Positions 1 to 13,130 of a stretch of 64,000 nt of DNA are shown piece by piece. Within the stretch, counting starts at the first letter, position 1. Every line of letters begins with the position of its first letter. The stretch comes from Reticulitermes lucifugus. Lineage: Eukaryota; Arthropoda; Insecta; Blattodea; Rhinotermitidae. The notes under the pieces are model-generated. The model had not been told where the DNA came from. It saw only the letters and a program-made list of their open reading frames with translations, and did no database searches. The DNA is taken from the NCBI GenBank assembly GCA_026260175.1, contig JAKCWW010000375.1:1-64000 (forward strand), read 5' to 3'. The position numbers and the translations under genes were made by a program.

Positions 1-1127
1 ACGTACACGTATTCACGTAAAACACACGGCCGTGTCCCCGACACAGCCACACCCCGTTTTTTTCTGTAAGTTTCGGGTTGAAATACCTGTACGCAAAAAG
101 AATACCTTTAATTATGTTTAGTGGGTTTGCCTCAGTCCGCTCAGGAAACTCCCGAGACATTATATCAAATTAAACATGACCTCTTTCTTCCACATCCTGG
201 TAGATTCATTATTCACCAATCATCAAATCAAGTGAAGCATGTTTATATTTGAGTTTATCGGGTATTGCACCAAACGATGTCAAAAGAGTTAATAAGAGAC
301 ATGAGATATACAACCCTTCAATTTTTTTTCAACTACACACATCATGGATAATTAATCACATCAACGAACTTCCAAACTTTCAACAATTCTTAGGCATATA
401 ACGTAAACATTTATCAAAGTATATGACAAATCTTTTTGCCATGTTTGGCCTTTGAACTGGGTACATCTTCTTGTATCTTTATATAAAATTAGGGACCAAA
501 AGCAGGACAGTGAAATAAAGATGATGATCAGAAAAAACAGGTAACTCTCAAGCGAAAGGATGAATGAAAGAATATCAATCTTCTTCTTAAGAAAAATTCA
601 GCAACATTCAAATTTATTTATTTATTTATATTCGTTCATCGATTTTCCTAATACCACATTTTCTTTAATTTCCGCGAAGTCGTGTTTTGGGCTACGTTCC
701 ATTTTTACGAGATTCTTGTATTACTTTGAAAAACATTTTTGGTGATATTAAATAAATTATTATTTTCCATTATTTTTTCAGCAATTAATCTCAAATTCCA
801 ATCAATTAATCGGAAAAGTATCATTGTCCTATTTTCTTCATGATGCTCTTATCGAGAATAAAGGGATATTTAACACTGATCTAATAGAATATTGAAAATA
901 GAATTTCCTTCCCATTTATTCTAGTGAGAATCACACACTCTCCCACTATTAGATACTACACAAATATGCCCACTTGAATAATTTGATAAAGGAAAAGTAT
1001 AAGGTGACTCGTCAACAGTCACAGTGATATTTTCTTTTAAGTCAGAAATTTATAAACAACGTGCATTTGCTGTCCAGATTTAAAAAAAAGTGCTCAAAAT
1101 ACGCTTATTTTAATATTTGTTTTCAGC
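1..1127. other. AT-rich sequence without recognised features
   Basis: No coding region, RNA gene or structured repeat was recognised. The only open frame (560-745, 61 codons) has no recognisable motif and is of a length expected by chance in AT-rich DNA. Confidence 0.6.
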
Positions 1128-1270
1128 AGTAAGAGCCTAAGGGTGAGGGACCGCACTTCGGACTTACGACTTAGTAGGTTCAAATCTAGCATTTGGATTA
1201 TTTAAATAATACTTATTTACTCACTGTGTACCTCTCGGTAAAGCAGTGACTTTCCTTCAAAAGACAAACT
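1128..1270 (+). repeat. Probable decayed tRNA-derived SINE
   Basis: A tRNA-like stretch with a box B-like GGTTCAAATC at about 1178-1188 is followed by text resembling the central body of other SINEs here (cacccag-cctcctat region, then a ggtaaagc-like stretch). No target-site duplication was found. The copy is strongly diverged, so the call is tentative. Confidence 0.35.
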
Positions 1271-1289
1271 GACCAACATTCTGTATAGA

Positions 1290-4200
1290 AATAACAATTT
1301 ATTACTCTGAAAATGATTGTATGAATGGCGTCTGGTCCAAATACTTTCGCGATCAAAAGATGAAGAAATTCACACATCAGTTTCGACATATATTCCCTTT
1401 GTATGCATCTAACAACTGGAAAACCACTGAACTTCTTTTCACGACTTCTTTTTACGTATAAACTGTACTATTATCGATATACGCCAAATTAAATGAAAAT
1501 CGGACAAAATAAGGGACATTTTACACAAAGATGTGACGTATTTTTGCAACAATTGAGGGTAGGTATAATTCGTACTTTATAATTTAAAATGTTTATAGAA
1601 GGGACACAGACCTCCAGAAGAAGTTGTCAGGAAAATTTAAGCATGAATTTAAGTTTAAGCAAGTTGTACATATGTAGTTAGCAGTAGGCTTTACTGTGTT
1701 AAAGGCATTAATTAAGGAAAGAAGCATGGAGTCTATAAAGTGACATGACACATTTGACCTAATTTATGTAAAATGGCTCCTTACTGGCCATACTCAGTCT
1801 TTACTTTCTAATTTCGTCTCTAAACTGAAGAAAAACAGAGGAGTCATTTAAAAAAGAAAGAGATAAAAGAAAGATGTACGTAACATATAATCTAGGCTAT
1901 ATGTATGTAATTTTAATATAATAACATAATTGTAATAAAAATAAATTTTAAGGGAAAGATTCCTTTCATTGAAATGAGAATTTTAAGTGTTCACCACCGA
2001 ACTTTCGCATATTCTTGCCTGATGGCGATCCCTAGTTTTGAAACAGGAAGTGACTTCGTAATAAATATTTGTGTTGGCTGCTTCACGCTTGGTACTTTGT
2101 CACGAAACTCATACACAGATGTCAGCAGACGTTGTTAACCGACATGTTTTTTTTTTACCAGAAAAGTAATTCATATGGAATCACTTGATTCTGTTTCCTG
2201 ATTGAAATTAATTGCCGATCGTAATCTATTTCAATGTTCTGATCCGGCATTTACCTAGAGGAAATAAGAAATCCCGAAATACATTTTCTGGATAGTCGGT
2301 GTTCTGGCCGACTTCTCAAATGCCGTTGAGAAATTTTACACCCACACCAACGTTTTTGGTCAAATTGATATAATGTTGTGGTTACGTGCTATAAGAAAAC
2401 GTACCTTGACCTGTTTTGCAATATTGGTAGTAATGCAGATAATATTGATGAGGATTTTGGTATTAGTGTTGGTGTTGGTTTTGATGGTGGGGGTGGTGGC
2501 GGCGGCGGTCTCTTTTGTTGTACTTAAATCGAGAGCGCAGTGGAGTTGGACATTAATAACATGCTGCAAATTTTCTGCTTTCCTCTTCGCTAATCGCTCT
2601 GTGAGATACAGGAAACCCACAGGAAATATTACACAGTACAAACAGCCTGTGTAACGGCCGTTGAGGTGTAGTGTTCTTTAGAAAACGTAATATCATACGG
2701 AGCTTTTATGAAGGTAGCATGATACCTTGCTTCCTTGACATACGCGATTATTTACATATGTTCTCACTGTGTACGGGATTTACCTGTACAGAAATTCTGT
2801 AAATTAATTTTATGTCTAGAAATATTAAGTGAACTTTCATACTCAAACCTGTTTCACCGAAAGTAAATAAAAGCAGGCAGTAGTCTGCTTTGTAAAATAA
2901 AATAAATCTCTGCCAAGCACATTGTATTCTGTTATTTTCTGAGTATATTAAAAATTTCAACTCTTATCTCAGTGTTTAACGGGTAGCTACATTTGCATCT
3001 TAGTAAGAAACAGTTTTATGAAAAAAAAAATGTTGAGACTGGCATCAAGTTCCTCATTTAGTATACACCGCAGGAAATAATAAATACAGGTAAATGGTTT
3101 TTAGTCGACCGGTATATAAGCTTCAGTGTTTCCTAAAAAAAATACCTTTATTAGAAAAATGTTATGTATCCTTCTCTTCGTTTTTCGAAGTTTTTGAATC
3201 CCATTTTTTCCACCCTAGTTCTACAGTACTGAAATATTCTGTTAACCTATTACCACGTTTAAAATAATTAATCCTAATACTGCAACTACACAGTAACAAC
3301 ATTTAATTATATTTGTTTATATCTCATAAGTATCCACTTTAACTCACAGTTATGCTAGAAACTTCCACGATAAAACCGTCTGTATACTTGAGGGGAGAGA
3401 ATTTGTGTAGTGTTCTGTTATCCGATGGGTTCTCTACCTATCTACGTACGACGTCGACAACGGTTTCCTAAATACTCTGGCTGTCGCACACCTGATTATA
3501 CGCTCTTTCTACAGAATGATAGCCATGTCTTACCTACTTTAGCTCTCCATGTGGTCAAGATCATATCTAATGCACTTCGTTCCCCTCTCATATCTTAAAC
3601 TATGATCACGTTTTAGACATTTGTCAGATTCAAAGCTTACGCACGAAATATTTATAAATATTTCTCGAGGTATCAGCCGCGTCAGGGTCTAAACCTACCG
3701 ATGGGGACACAGCCAATATACTAGTGATATGTAAGATATGAATTGAGGGAAATCTATACACAATCCGCGGAGGCAAGTCCCACAGATAATGGGGATAAGA
3801 GGGTATCACGATTTCCTGTCTGTGCCCCTGATATTGTCTCTATAGCCCACTGTAATGACAACTAAACAAAAACGATTGTGACTGACGTAAGTTATCACTA
3901 CACACTTCTACTTATTTAACGCAGGACGGCTAGAAGCAAACAACACGAGTGCGCTTAATATTTCGAGTGAAATGTGGAGAATTTCAGTAAAAGGGGTTTG
4001 TTCGAGCGTTCGCAACATGAAAGTTAAACCTACTGTGCGTGTTTGTTTGTTTGCGTGCATGCGTGTGTGAGAGTTTGCACGAAGTCGTCCAGGAGTAGCA
4101 GAGAAATACAGGTGGACATCCCCCATGCATCTTGACGTAATGTATGAAATATTTCGTTCTGAATCTCAAAGCAATGTGGTTTACCATCCTTTATAATTTG

Positions 4201-6390
4201 GAGGTCTCAACCGACTGTAATCATTAAAATTAATTTTGCTTTTCCGCTGTCGCTCCACGCAAATACTGAAAGAGTTCCTGAAAATAAAAGACGAATTTTG
4301 CAAATTCATCCTTTCCAGTAATAATCCAACAATCGCCTTTCCATTGGAGGGTATAATAAAATATGTATTCGAAGAAGCCTTGTTAAATAAGTTACTGATC
4401 AGTCATACGTGGTACAGAGTTCAGACTGCATTTATGAGTAGCCGTCGGGGCGTAAAATATCTCCGATCTCGTAAACATAGAACACTGAAGTAGGACACTT
4501 CTTTTCCGAAGTCCAACAAGGGATTAATGCTGGGGTCAAATTGCTTCTTAACTCTTTAAAAACTAAAGAGAAAGTGAAAATACCTTTCTGTACAAAGTTC
4601 CCAGGTGTCCGAAAGAATGTTTCTTTTTTCATGATTCCCAGACTTGGTCATTTTGTCCTTTGGTAAGAGTGTCGTTTAAATTAAGATAAGTATGGAGCAT
4701 CTGTGAAACATAATTTTAAGAGAAAGTAGTTTCACATAATGAAATACTTGACCTCCTGACACTTAGTCCACCACAAAGCTCACAGAAGCCCCAAGATCGA
4801 AATCGGTCCTCCTCGGTGAAGCGCCGGCAACAGACGTACTAAGCCATCACAAGCTCTTTAGAGACTAAAATTCATTTTATTACTTATAAAAATTCAGTTC
4901 TTACATCACTGTAAATACTGCTCCCTTTACACAGACCAACTTTGTTTGGATGTATAAGGAAAAAATCAATGCTTGTTTTGAGCATTATACGGAAAGTTGT
5001 GGGAAAATTCAGAGTCTTTGAATAACAAACATGATTATATGTAGTAACCACTAAAATTGGAAAGAGTTAAAGCCGCTTTCTGAAATTTGTTTGACATATA
5101 GAGACAAAGGTTTGGATGTTTCTGGCAATTAATTAAAGGATATGGAAGACAATATCTTGGCATCTTGGCATTGGTATTTTTCACTGAAAACCCGCAAAAC
5201 GTGGGTCAGGATAGACCGTCTACATAAGGCTTTTGAAGCCAGGTCCTCCAGAAAACTAAGCAGAAGTTTCAGCTTCTACATCACGGGGCCTTTTTAAAAA
5301 ACGTGCAAATTATCTGCAACTTTCTTAACCTCTCACAGACTCGCGCAGACTTTAGCGCATATTAAGTGTGTTTTCAGGTTATAATTGTGCTCAGTGAAAC
5401 CTTTTGTCATAGTTTTGTTATGGTCACAACGCGAGTTATATCGGTTTATCGACGTTCCAGTTTGACACACATTATTACTGGGCTGGCCCCAAAGGAGATC
5501 TCCTTAGCTGCAACTCCTACGCTTATCCGTCATGTCAGCTTACAGCAGGAGGGCTTATGAAGGCAGGAAGGTAACAGACAATTTGGCCTGCTTCCCTCAG
5601 GAGTTTTCGATTGAAAAGCAGCGTAAAAGATTTTCTCGTCTTCAGAAGGATAATTTTCCACTTACCCTTTTCTTCGAAACGGTTTGTAACCTTTCAGAAG
5701 TTAGGACATCTTGATACAACTAGAAAGCGCACAGTCTAAACCTAACCTCATTTGCCTCTAAAAACGAAACGCTCAAGGCATTTATGCCAAATGACCTTAT
5801 GAGAGATATTATCCATCTGCCTATCCGTCCGTTCGTCCTTCTTTAAAAATCCACTCCATTAACGACATAATAGTCTTCAAACTTTACTGTAATTGAAACG
5901 TGTTACAGGAACGGCCTGTGGGAACTTGAAATGGATTCAAATGTCCGAGGGTTTGGTCGAGTGGAGAAATAGGCTATACGCTGATGGCGATGAAAATTTA
6001 GGATACTTAAAAGCGAAGAATATGGTTATTAGACGAAAAACTACCATATGCTCAAAGAAGTATCTAACATAATTATAACACCAGGTATAATGAATCTTTT
6101 ATCCAAACGTGGAACAACCAGAGACTTAAAATTTGAAATAGCACTGGGTCGCTTGAATTTAATTATTATCCTCATAAAATGTTCTACCATCACGGTAACA
6201 GCAGTAAACACGCAACTAATACTATCTGGCCAACAAGGGATCCTAATTTATACAAAAAAAAAGTATTGTGGGGAAATAAACTTGTATCCCGTGAATCTGG
6301 ACATTATCTCAAATGCCTGTTAACCTGTATGGAAGGAAAAGATAAGCAAAATTGAAGGAATATTATGTTGATCATTAACTTTCTTATATC
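1290..6390. other. Long stretch with no recognised gene
   Basis: Open frames here are under 95 codons and show no family motif. A short GT/GGC-rich tract at about 2455-2515 gives a low-complexity valine/leucine run in one frame and is simple sequence, not a gene. A GTTT/GCGT-rich tract lies near 4040-4075. Nothing else is supportable. Confidence 0.55.
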
Positions 6391-6395
6391 ATTGC

Positions 6396-6713
6396 ATTGT
6401 GCTTTAGGGAACCGTGCCATGGGTCAGGCGGTTTGTCGCCGGCCTCCCACCGCGGAGGCCCGGGTTCGATCACGGGTCAGCCCATGTGGAATTTGTTGTG
6501 GACAAAGTGGCACTGGGACAGGTTTCTCTCCTAGTACTTCGGTCTTCCCCTGTCAATTTCATTCCACCGGTCACCATTACTTTGAAGAATGAAAAAACTT
6601 ATAACCTTTCTCTTCATCTTCACCACAGGGTTGCACAATAAGCCTTAAAGCTACGGTGCGTCCGTAGCTTCTGCTGCGGGGCCCTTCACCACAAAAAAAA
6701 TTGTTCTTTGGGG
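6396..6713 (+). mobile_element. SINE, tRNA-derived, with target-site duplication and A-tail
   Basis: The element spans about 6410-6699. Its 5' part is tRNA-like, with a box B-type GGGTTCGATC at about 6462-6471. The body has the GGAATTTGTTGTGGAC...GGCACTGGGACAGG text that recurs, diverged and reversed, at 54945-55065. The 3' end is an A-rich tail (6691-6700). Flanking direct repeats at 6396-6409 (attgtgctttaggg) and 6700-6713 (attgttctttgggg) match at 12 of 14 bases and are read as the target-site duplication, which is good evidence for L1-type retroposition. Two overlapping open frames (6365-6641) are SINE shadows, not proteins. Confidence 0.8.
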
Positions 6714-7559
6714 TTCTCAGCATCGAATCTCAAGAAACAAAAAAGGTATATAAGTAGAGTCATGGTTACGTAAACCCTGAGTTAACCAAGCTCGTCCTTC
6801 GTTTTACATGGCCATAAGCCACATAAAAACAATTCAAGATTCTGAAATTTCAAGTTACGCTTACAACGTATATGTCCATCAATAATGGATGCATTTTAAA
6901 AATTAATATGCATCCAAACTGAAAGCTTGTATCTCACAAGCTCAGCTACCCTCCTGGAACCACAGAGACAAAACTAACTGGAAGGAGGCACAAATCCTAC
7001 ACTTATTTTAAACGACTAACACAATTACACTTTGCTTTGTACATTAGAAGGGAACTGTATTATTAAGAGCACACACGCATATGGAGAGTATTGTGTCCAA
7101 TTCCGACATAAGTAACATTCACATTAAGTCAAGATGTGCTGAATGGAACACTTCATTAAGTCGGTGAGTGTCTGTGTATGCGTATTGGTCGAAGTTTGTT
7201 CAAAGTTTTTACGAATAAACGTAAGACTCGGGTTCTAAACCGAAACATTGTACTGAATGGACATTTATTTCTCGCCTCATGACCACTTACGTTCGACTGG
7301 ATATGCCCGTAAGTGTCCCAGCGAATGTGTGTAAAGCAAAAAACGGTCTACAACACCAGAGAATTATTTTGAAATTCTGACACCTGCGTGATAAAATATC
7401 GTGAATAAGAACGTGTTCATTCTTAACAAATTTCATCCTAATATCCAGTCTAATAAAATTTGATTTTGAAAAATGTTAAATTAAAGACCACATATACAGA
7501 ACCTAAAAGTCATGCAATCCATTTTTAAAGATGTTTTCTTTGGAAAAAAATAAATATTA

Positions 7560-8900
7560 ATATCACAAAAATGTGCAATATTTTATTGAAATATTGGAAA
7601 TATCCATCACTTCTAAACGTAGGCAGTCCCTCTTTTCCTCGCATTTGATGCCACCCGGTGACGAGTTTCCTTACTGATTATCAACATGAACATCTGATTA
7701 TTTTACGTGAATTTCTCTGTCTGTTGGCAATTTTATACACACTCTGCTTCAAACCCCCCAAAATATATAAATCCGTTGTTGTTTGATCCGCAGAACGACG
7801 ACGACACACTTCTGTAGAAATAATGCAGTCACGAAATAAATCGAGCAACACGTACATTGTTAAATTTGCTGTACGTGTCGCAGCCGAGTCTTGAAACCAA
7901 TAGTCTCCTTCGTAAACTTCCAACAAAGACATGATATTCGTACGTATTTCTTGGTCAAGTTATGCTGTTGCCGTTTATCTGAAGAAGGTGTCACCGATTA
8001 CCTTCCGTCAAGGGACACCAGAACATACTCCGACTGTAAAGAGTGTAGCTCGCCTTCATAGCAGGTATGAAGATTATCAACATCGCGCCTTCTCTTGTTT
8101 TGGATAATAATACCGCCACTGGGATAAACCCACACTTCATTACAAAAGACAATTTTATCTAATATATAAATATATATAAACCTCCCTTGAAGGAAATGAG
8201 TACCCTGTCTGCGGTAGTGAAGTCGTACCTCCATCTCAGAACTTTGGAGTGCTTCAATTAAATGTGTAAAATATGAATATTTTTCAATGTCCTTCTAACT
8301 TTCTTTCAAGTTCTGTAAGATAAGCTACTCTGAAGAAAATTTTCGGAGAGATTTTCTTAGAGAGTATAAAACATTTGACGGATATTGGCTGCACTATCAT
8401 CACGTAACACCTAAGGTGAAGGCAAAGCTATCCCCATATGGGCCTCAACAGGCCCTTAGAGCTTCAGCAGATTGAGCCGCTCAGAAGTTTTAGACAGTTG
8501 ACACACAAAGGTGGCAAGTTAGTTAGCCTTAAGTTCCGGCGTGTTTTACCCCCCGAAGATACCCCTAGTACTCATTTCTGTTAAAGGCTAAGTTGACTCC
8601 AGTGCCACAGTGTGGGTGGAAGGGTTAAGTCAATGAAAAATATGTAACACCTAAGGTCAACCGAAAAGTATTTGTCCCATACACTACCTCCGACACGACA
8701 ACGGTTCAGAAGGCGAGATATCGTCGATTTGTTTGGCACAGGAAAATCGGTAAACGCGTCCCTAAATACTTGTTTCCTAGTGAAGCAGGAACAACATGTC
8801 ATTTTGCATTCACAGCGAACACTCCTTCTTGTGTAGACGCTTGTTTGCACTTCGAATGTTGAAAGGAAACCGCTCGAGTCTGTTACAATTCAGCCTAATT
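7560..8900 (-). pseudogene. Decayed Tc1/mariner-superfamily transposase, split by a SINE
   Basis: On the minus strand, pieces of a transposase can be followed in order. The N-terminal helix-turn-helix region (about 8790-8660) has FRDAFTDFPVPNKSTISRLL then a GSVWDK-like end, the pattern of insect transposases with a DUF4817-type N-terminus. After the SINE at 8418-8643 comes a middle piece (8234-7998) with KIVFCNEVWVYPSG, matching the family's FSDEAWFxxSG block; the first catalytic Asp is Asn. The C-terminal piece (7932-7681) has GDYWFQDSAATRTAN, matching the QDGATAHTA block with second Asp kept, then RRRSADQTTTDLYILGGLKQ, matching the PRSPDLTPCDYYLWG block with last Asp kept. Decayed C-terminal residues continue to about 7600. 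Frameshifts and stops separate the pieces, so it is non-functional. Family assignment is from remembered motifs. Confidence 0.85.
8404..8657 (-). mobile_element. SINE (family at 13.1-13.7 kb), 5'-truncated, inside the transposase relic
   Basis: A 14-bp perfect direct repeat, gtaacacctaaggt, flanks the insertion at 8404-8417 and 8644-8657. Between them the minus strand reads the body shared with 13131-13390 and 13412-13700: a cattgacttaa...cttcc start, a cagcctctaacag-like block, an aaggcgg-like block, a ggctgacaa...cttgccacctt-like block and a tail ending near ggggatagcttt. The tRNA-like head seen in the other two copies is missing, so this copy begins at the head/body junction. The target lies within the older transposase relic, giving the order of events. 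Confidence 0.85.
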
Positions 8901-9699
8901 CAAGCGGATTCTGCGCTGTTACAATCGCATCTATGTTATATAAATCCAGATGAATTGCATCCATATAGACCCAGCATTTAATACCTGTGTATGGGTTGCG
9001 TGACTTCTTGAATGCACTGTACAATTCTGTTGCCTAGAGCGATTGTACGACATGTAATTGTAGCGTAGCGATGCAGTTTACGTAACACAAAGTGTCTGCT
9101 TTCACGAGCATATTCTGTAGGTAATGCAGGCCTGAGCCTTCCATTTATACAGGCGGAGTAATTCCCTTTGATCAGTGTCCGATGTCGAAAGACAAGTGGC
9201 TGGCCGTAAGGAGATCGCCCGATAACATTCATCTCTGGTCTTGCCCCATAGATTCCATTTTATGTTCAGAAAATTTCTGGAAGTATTAGGCAGCAAAATG
9301 TCATTCATATGTCTACTATATGACGCCACGGGTTTTCAGACTGTGTTGAATGGAACCCCGGCCTTCCGCAAGTTGTTTTCAAGTGTCTCACAAACACAGT
9401 TCTTTTCACAATGAAATTAGTGTATATAATTTTGATAAATTATGTGTTTCACATTTTCGTACCCACATTACTTCATAATCGGCACTGGCTTTATTTTCAG
9501 TGTTAGTCACTAACAAAACGTTTTCAACGTATGTGCGTAAATATCTTGTTTCTAAAGTTGTAAGTTTTAAAAGACTGTGTTTTATTTAAGCAGCCAAAGT
9601 AGGGTTCAGTTTTAGATAGGTTCCGCGAAAATTCGGATTTAGTGAGAAGGTTTCAGAGATGTTAAGATTTTGACGCCACGGCTTTAATCTCTAAGCAAT

Positions 9700-9789
9700 A
9701 TGTATGTATGTATGTATGTATGAATGTATGTAAGTATGTATGTATGTAAGTATGTATGTAAGTAAGTATGTATGTATGTATGTATGTAT
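9700..9789 (+). repeat. (TATG)n microsatellite
   Basis: About 90 bp of imperfect tetranucleotide repeat (tatg with scattered aagt and gaat variants). Confidence 0.95.
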
Positions 9790-10780
9790 TAGCAGGCCAA
9801 GCCAACTTAGCAAAAGACTATCTGCCTGTGACTAAACATATAGCCGGAATTCTTATTGAGAAGCAGTGAAGGTACACGGACGGCGGACTGAAGCACTGGA
9901 GGCTTACCACAGTACTGCTCCATTATCGTCCATCCTCCTCTGACTAGTTCTAATCAGTCCACAACACTTGTCCCTCTCGAATGCTACCAGTGTACTTGCA
10001 AACGTGGTCATCGGGAAAATTGTAGAAAAAAATATGAAAAAAATCGAAGGACAAGAAGAATCTTAAAAACATGAGAACAATTAGAGAAGGTATATACAGT
10101 GACATTTCTCTGAACGCCGTACCTCCTGTCTCGTACAGAACCGCAGAACACCTTGCCGTTCCTTTCTGTATATTTTGACGATGATACATTAGTCCTATAA
10201 ACAGATATTACATTATGGACAATATTTTGATATATTCTATTGAAATAAGGTTTCTGGGGCTGGTTGCTTCAGTCACCTCGACATTATGATAAGTGAAGGC
10301 GGTAATTTTGTCATTGTGTACGTAATGAACGCACATGGGATCGTAAAACTATAGCTCCACATTTTATTAAATTCATAATTATTTAGAACGGATTGCTCAG
10401 CCCTAGGCTCCTGCCGCTTACCCCTAGAGAATCACCCCCTGTTACGCATCAAATAAGAGTATGGGTGAGCTCCAGAGCCGGTCTGGAGACTTGAAGAAGA
10501 GAGAAGCCTAGTAGCTTGCCGGGAATCCAGTCAGAATTTCTCACTTGTCTATTTCGTAGCCCATTTTGTATATCGGCGACGCTACATCGGTCCCAAAGTC
10601 TATGGTGAAATAGACATCAATATGCGTCTTGTACACATTCCCTTCAGTTCTTTGGAAATGTCCTTCATCTTCCCCGTCTACAGTATATGCAGGTCGCTAA
10701 GCCTTAACCCTCCATCACGACGACCAAGAAAATCTCCTTTGTTACGGTCAAAGCCATTACTTAATTTTTATTAATATATT

Positions 10781-11370
10781 GGTCCCTCGGTAATTCGGAC
10801 CTCAGTAACCTGGATTCCCGATTAATTCGATTAATTTTGGACATATTATAGCCCATTATTTCCCATTGATCTTATCATTATTAAAATACATTATTATTAT
10901 TGTTATTGTTATCATTATATACACCTCCAGACTACTAAAAGTAAGAAATGAAGTAACACAAGCAATTTTGGAAAGAATTAAAAACAATATGTTGAAATGT
11001 TTGGATATGTAGTACGCATGGAGGATAGGAGATGGCCTAAGCGAAAGATGACGACGAGGACAACCTGAAGTAAAGTGGGAAAAGGAAGTGGAAGGGATTA
11101 AGAAGCACAGGAATTTAACATCTGCCGATGCAATAAACCGGCAACTATGACGACTGAAACAAGTAAACGGTGAGCGACTGGAAAACTCATAGATGGATAG
11201 ATTATTATATATTGTTAGGGACAGTATTTCTGCTTCAAGAAGACTTTAGCACTGAGTGATGATTTTTTACGTTACATACCTCATATACCACGGAGTTTCC
11301 CCTGGATTGTCCGGATTCCCGGGTAATCCGAACCACCCCTCCCGCATACAGCCCGAATGACAGAGGGACT
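10781..11370. mobile_element. TIR-bounded DNA transposon, probably pogo/Tigger-like, non-autonomous
   Basis: The left end 10781-10800 (ggtccctcggtaattcggac) and the reverse complement of 11351-11370 (agtccctctgtcattcgggc) match at 16 of 20 positions. Both ends continue inward with related text (ctggattcccgattaattc on the left; ccggattcccgggtaatcc on the right). This style of end, with alternating TAATTCGGA/TTCCCG, resembles pogo/Tigger termini, but that is recollection. No transposase was recognised. The interior holds an unrelated LINE protein relic (10944-11192). Confidence 0.55.
10944..11192 (+). pseudogene. LINE (non-LTR retrotransposon) ORF2 C-terminal fragment
   Basis: The frame starting at 10944 gives RNEVTQAILERIKNNMLK. 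A shifted frame gives FGYVVRMEDRRWPKRK. The first frame then resumes with RRGQPEVKWEKEVEGIKKHR followed by NLTSADAINRQL. This is the typical extreme C-terminus of insect non-LTR reverse-transcriptase polyproteins (WxGHVxRMxxxRxPK...RGRPxxxWxxxVE). At least two compensating frameshifts and in-frame stops make it a dead fragment. It lies inside the TIR element 10781-11370, either by insertion or by capture. The exact clade (RTE, jockey-like or other) cannot be fixed from this tail. Confidence 0.8.
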
Positions 11371-11399
11371 ATTGTACAATGCGTATAATCAATATATGA

Positions 11400-13100
11400 T
11401 GAGCCGGTGATAAAGAAATATGTACTGGATTGAATGTTTTAAAGAATTATGTAAGAGGATCGGTCTGAAAATAAGTCTGTATTTTCGGTTTCTTAATTTT
11501 AATATCTAATAAGAATAGTTTACATTTAATTTTACTTCTATCCCATTGCTATTCCAAATATTCAACTGAGACATTTATTACGTCGCGAGATACGTTCCTA
11601 TATTTTCTCTTGTAGAAGTCGGTGTCCCGTGTTGTCTATCAACCATCGTGTCACAACTCTTTCCTCCTCGCGAAAACCGTGAAATTTATGGCCGCGAATA
11701 TTTTGCTTCAGCCCTGAAAATACACGGTCATCGCATTCATTAATTACGAAATTATGATGCGTGTAATTTCACGTTATCTCAAAACTTCTCATAATAAGTA
11801 CGTCCGATTCCTTGTAATAAACTCAAATTTAGAAAATCTTTGATGACGCAAAAATGTAGTTGTTAGTCTGAGGCTCACTTCTTCCTGTAATAGAAAAGCA
11901 AAGCACGAACTCAGCTTTTGACTCAACACGATAATCCAAACACGAAGGTGAAGTACCGACTGCAGCAAGAAAGAAATGAAACAGCGAAAGAAAATTGGAC
12001 GGCGCTAGACTACTACATCCCTGTTACATTATTTATATGAGGCGCTTAGGATCGTGTGTACTGGCAAGCATATTACCACTTTTAATAATATAGTATGTTC
12101 AAAATCTTAACACGCAAACCACACTTTCAGTAGAATTTTTTTCACTTTTCTTTGGCTGTCGTGCGACTTATCAAGTGGAGTAATTTTTGTGGACCTATAG
12201 GAATATCGACTGAGTTCAAGTGATTCTTACTTTACTTTGAACACAAAAAAAAATAGATTTGTCTCCAAACTTTTAACAGCGCAATTTACGTATGCACAGA
12301 ATTTTGTCACAAAGATCTGTATCACCGCAAAAGCCTAAACCTGCAAGTATGTCAATTAACCGTTCTGACTAGAGGAAAAGTCTGGCGAAGTATTAGGGTA
12401 AAAAATCTCTTCCTTAATTTCAAATTTTGCCCACTTTCTTTCGTTTCTTTCTCCTTATCGTACCTTCATCTCTTTTCAACCCCCTTTTTTTAAAGGAATG
12501 AATAAAGAAGCATTTATCTTCCTGATTTCCGATCCAATACAGAGGTGCCCCCAGTGTATATGCTACGCTTTGACTGCAACAGAACCCATAATTAGGTACA
12601 TAGTGAGCCACAAGTAGTTCCATGTTATGTACATACTTACATAGGCATATTTATTTTGTAAATTTTGCGGTTGTATTTCAGAATTTTTTATGTATCTCTT
12701 GTCAATTTATACATGTTGAAATGTGGATATATAAAATCTGGTAACGAAATGTACGTGCAGGAGAAAGAGAATTGGCAAGGATTACACTTGGAATTACTTC
12801 GACAATTTATGTCTGTAACTGGTACGCGAATAAGCACATCGCTCTGCATTAGAGTTTAACAAAGTGCATCTTACTGTTGCTGTCTTCATTAGCTGCAGAG
12901 CGTGCTGTCGCTGCGGGAAATTTAATGGTCAGTGTCAAGGCGCCTTTAGGAGGGAATTCCCTACAGACACAGGATTACTAAGCACTCGAAGCTTGAATAT
13001 GTAAAGCGAAAGATGAATTATATACAAGCTCGCATAATCCACTTAAATTTAACGAACAACCGAATATACAGCATAATTTCTACGTATTGAAATATTAAAT
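11400..13100. other. No recognised gene
   Basis: AT-rich sequence with only short open frames (64-67 codons) at 12420-12859, none with recognisable motifs. Confidence 0.5.
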
Positions 13101-13130
13101 ATAAGTTACAGATAAAAGATTTCAAGACAA

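Noticed and set aside
2360-2654. Overlapping 93-codon frames on both strands with Val/Leu and Thr/Asn runs
   Set aside because: They read a GT-rich simple tract; mirror-image frames on both strands are typical of low-complexity DNA.
6410-6480. Functional tRNA gene in SINE heads (6.4, 13.65, 30.66 and 63.45 kb)
   Set aside because: Box A/B elements are present but acceptor stems do not close and the heads run into SINE bodies; they are promoters of SINEs, not tRNA genes.
7215-7245. ggttctaaaccgaaacattg as another hammerhead-like copy
   Set aside because: It has a short hairpin followed by GAAAC but no CTGANGA-like core or outer stem.
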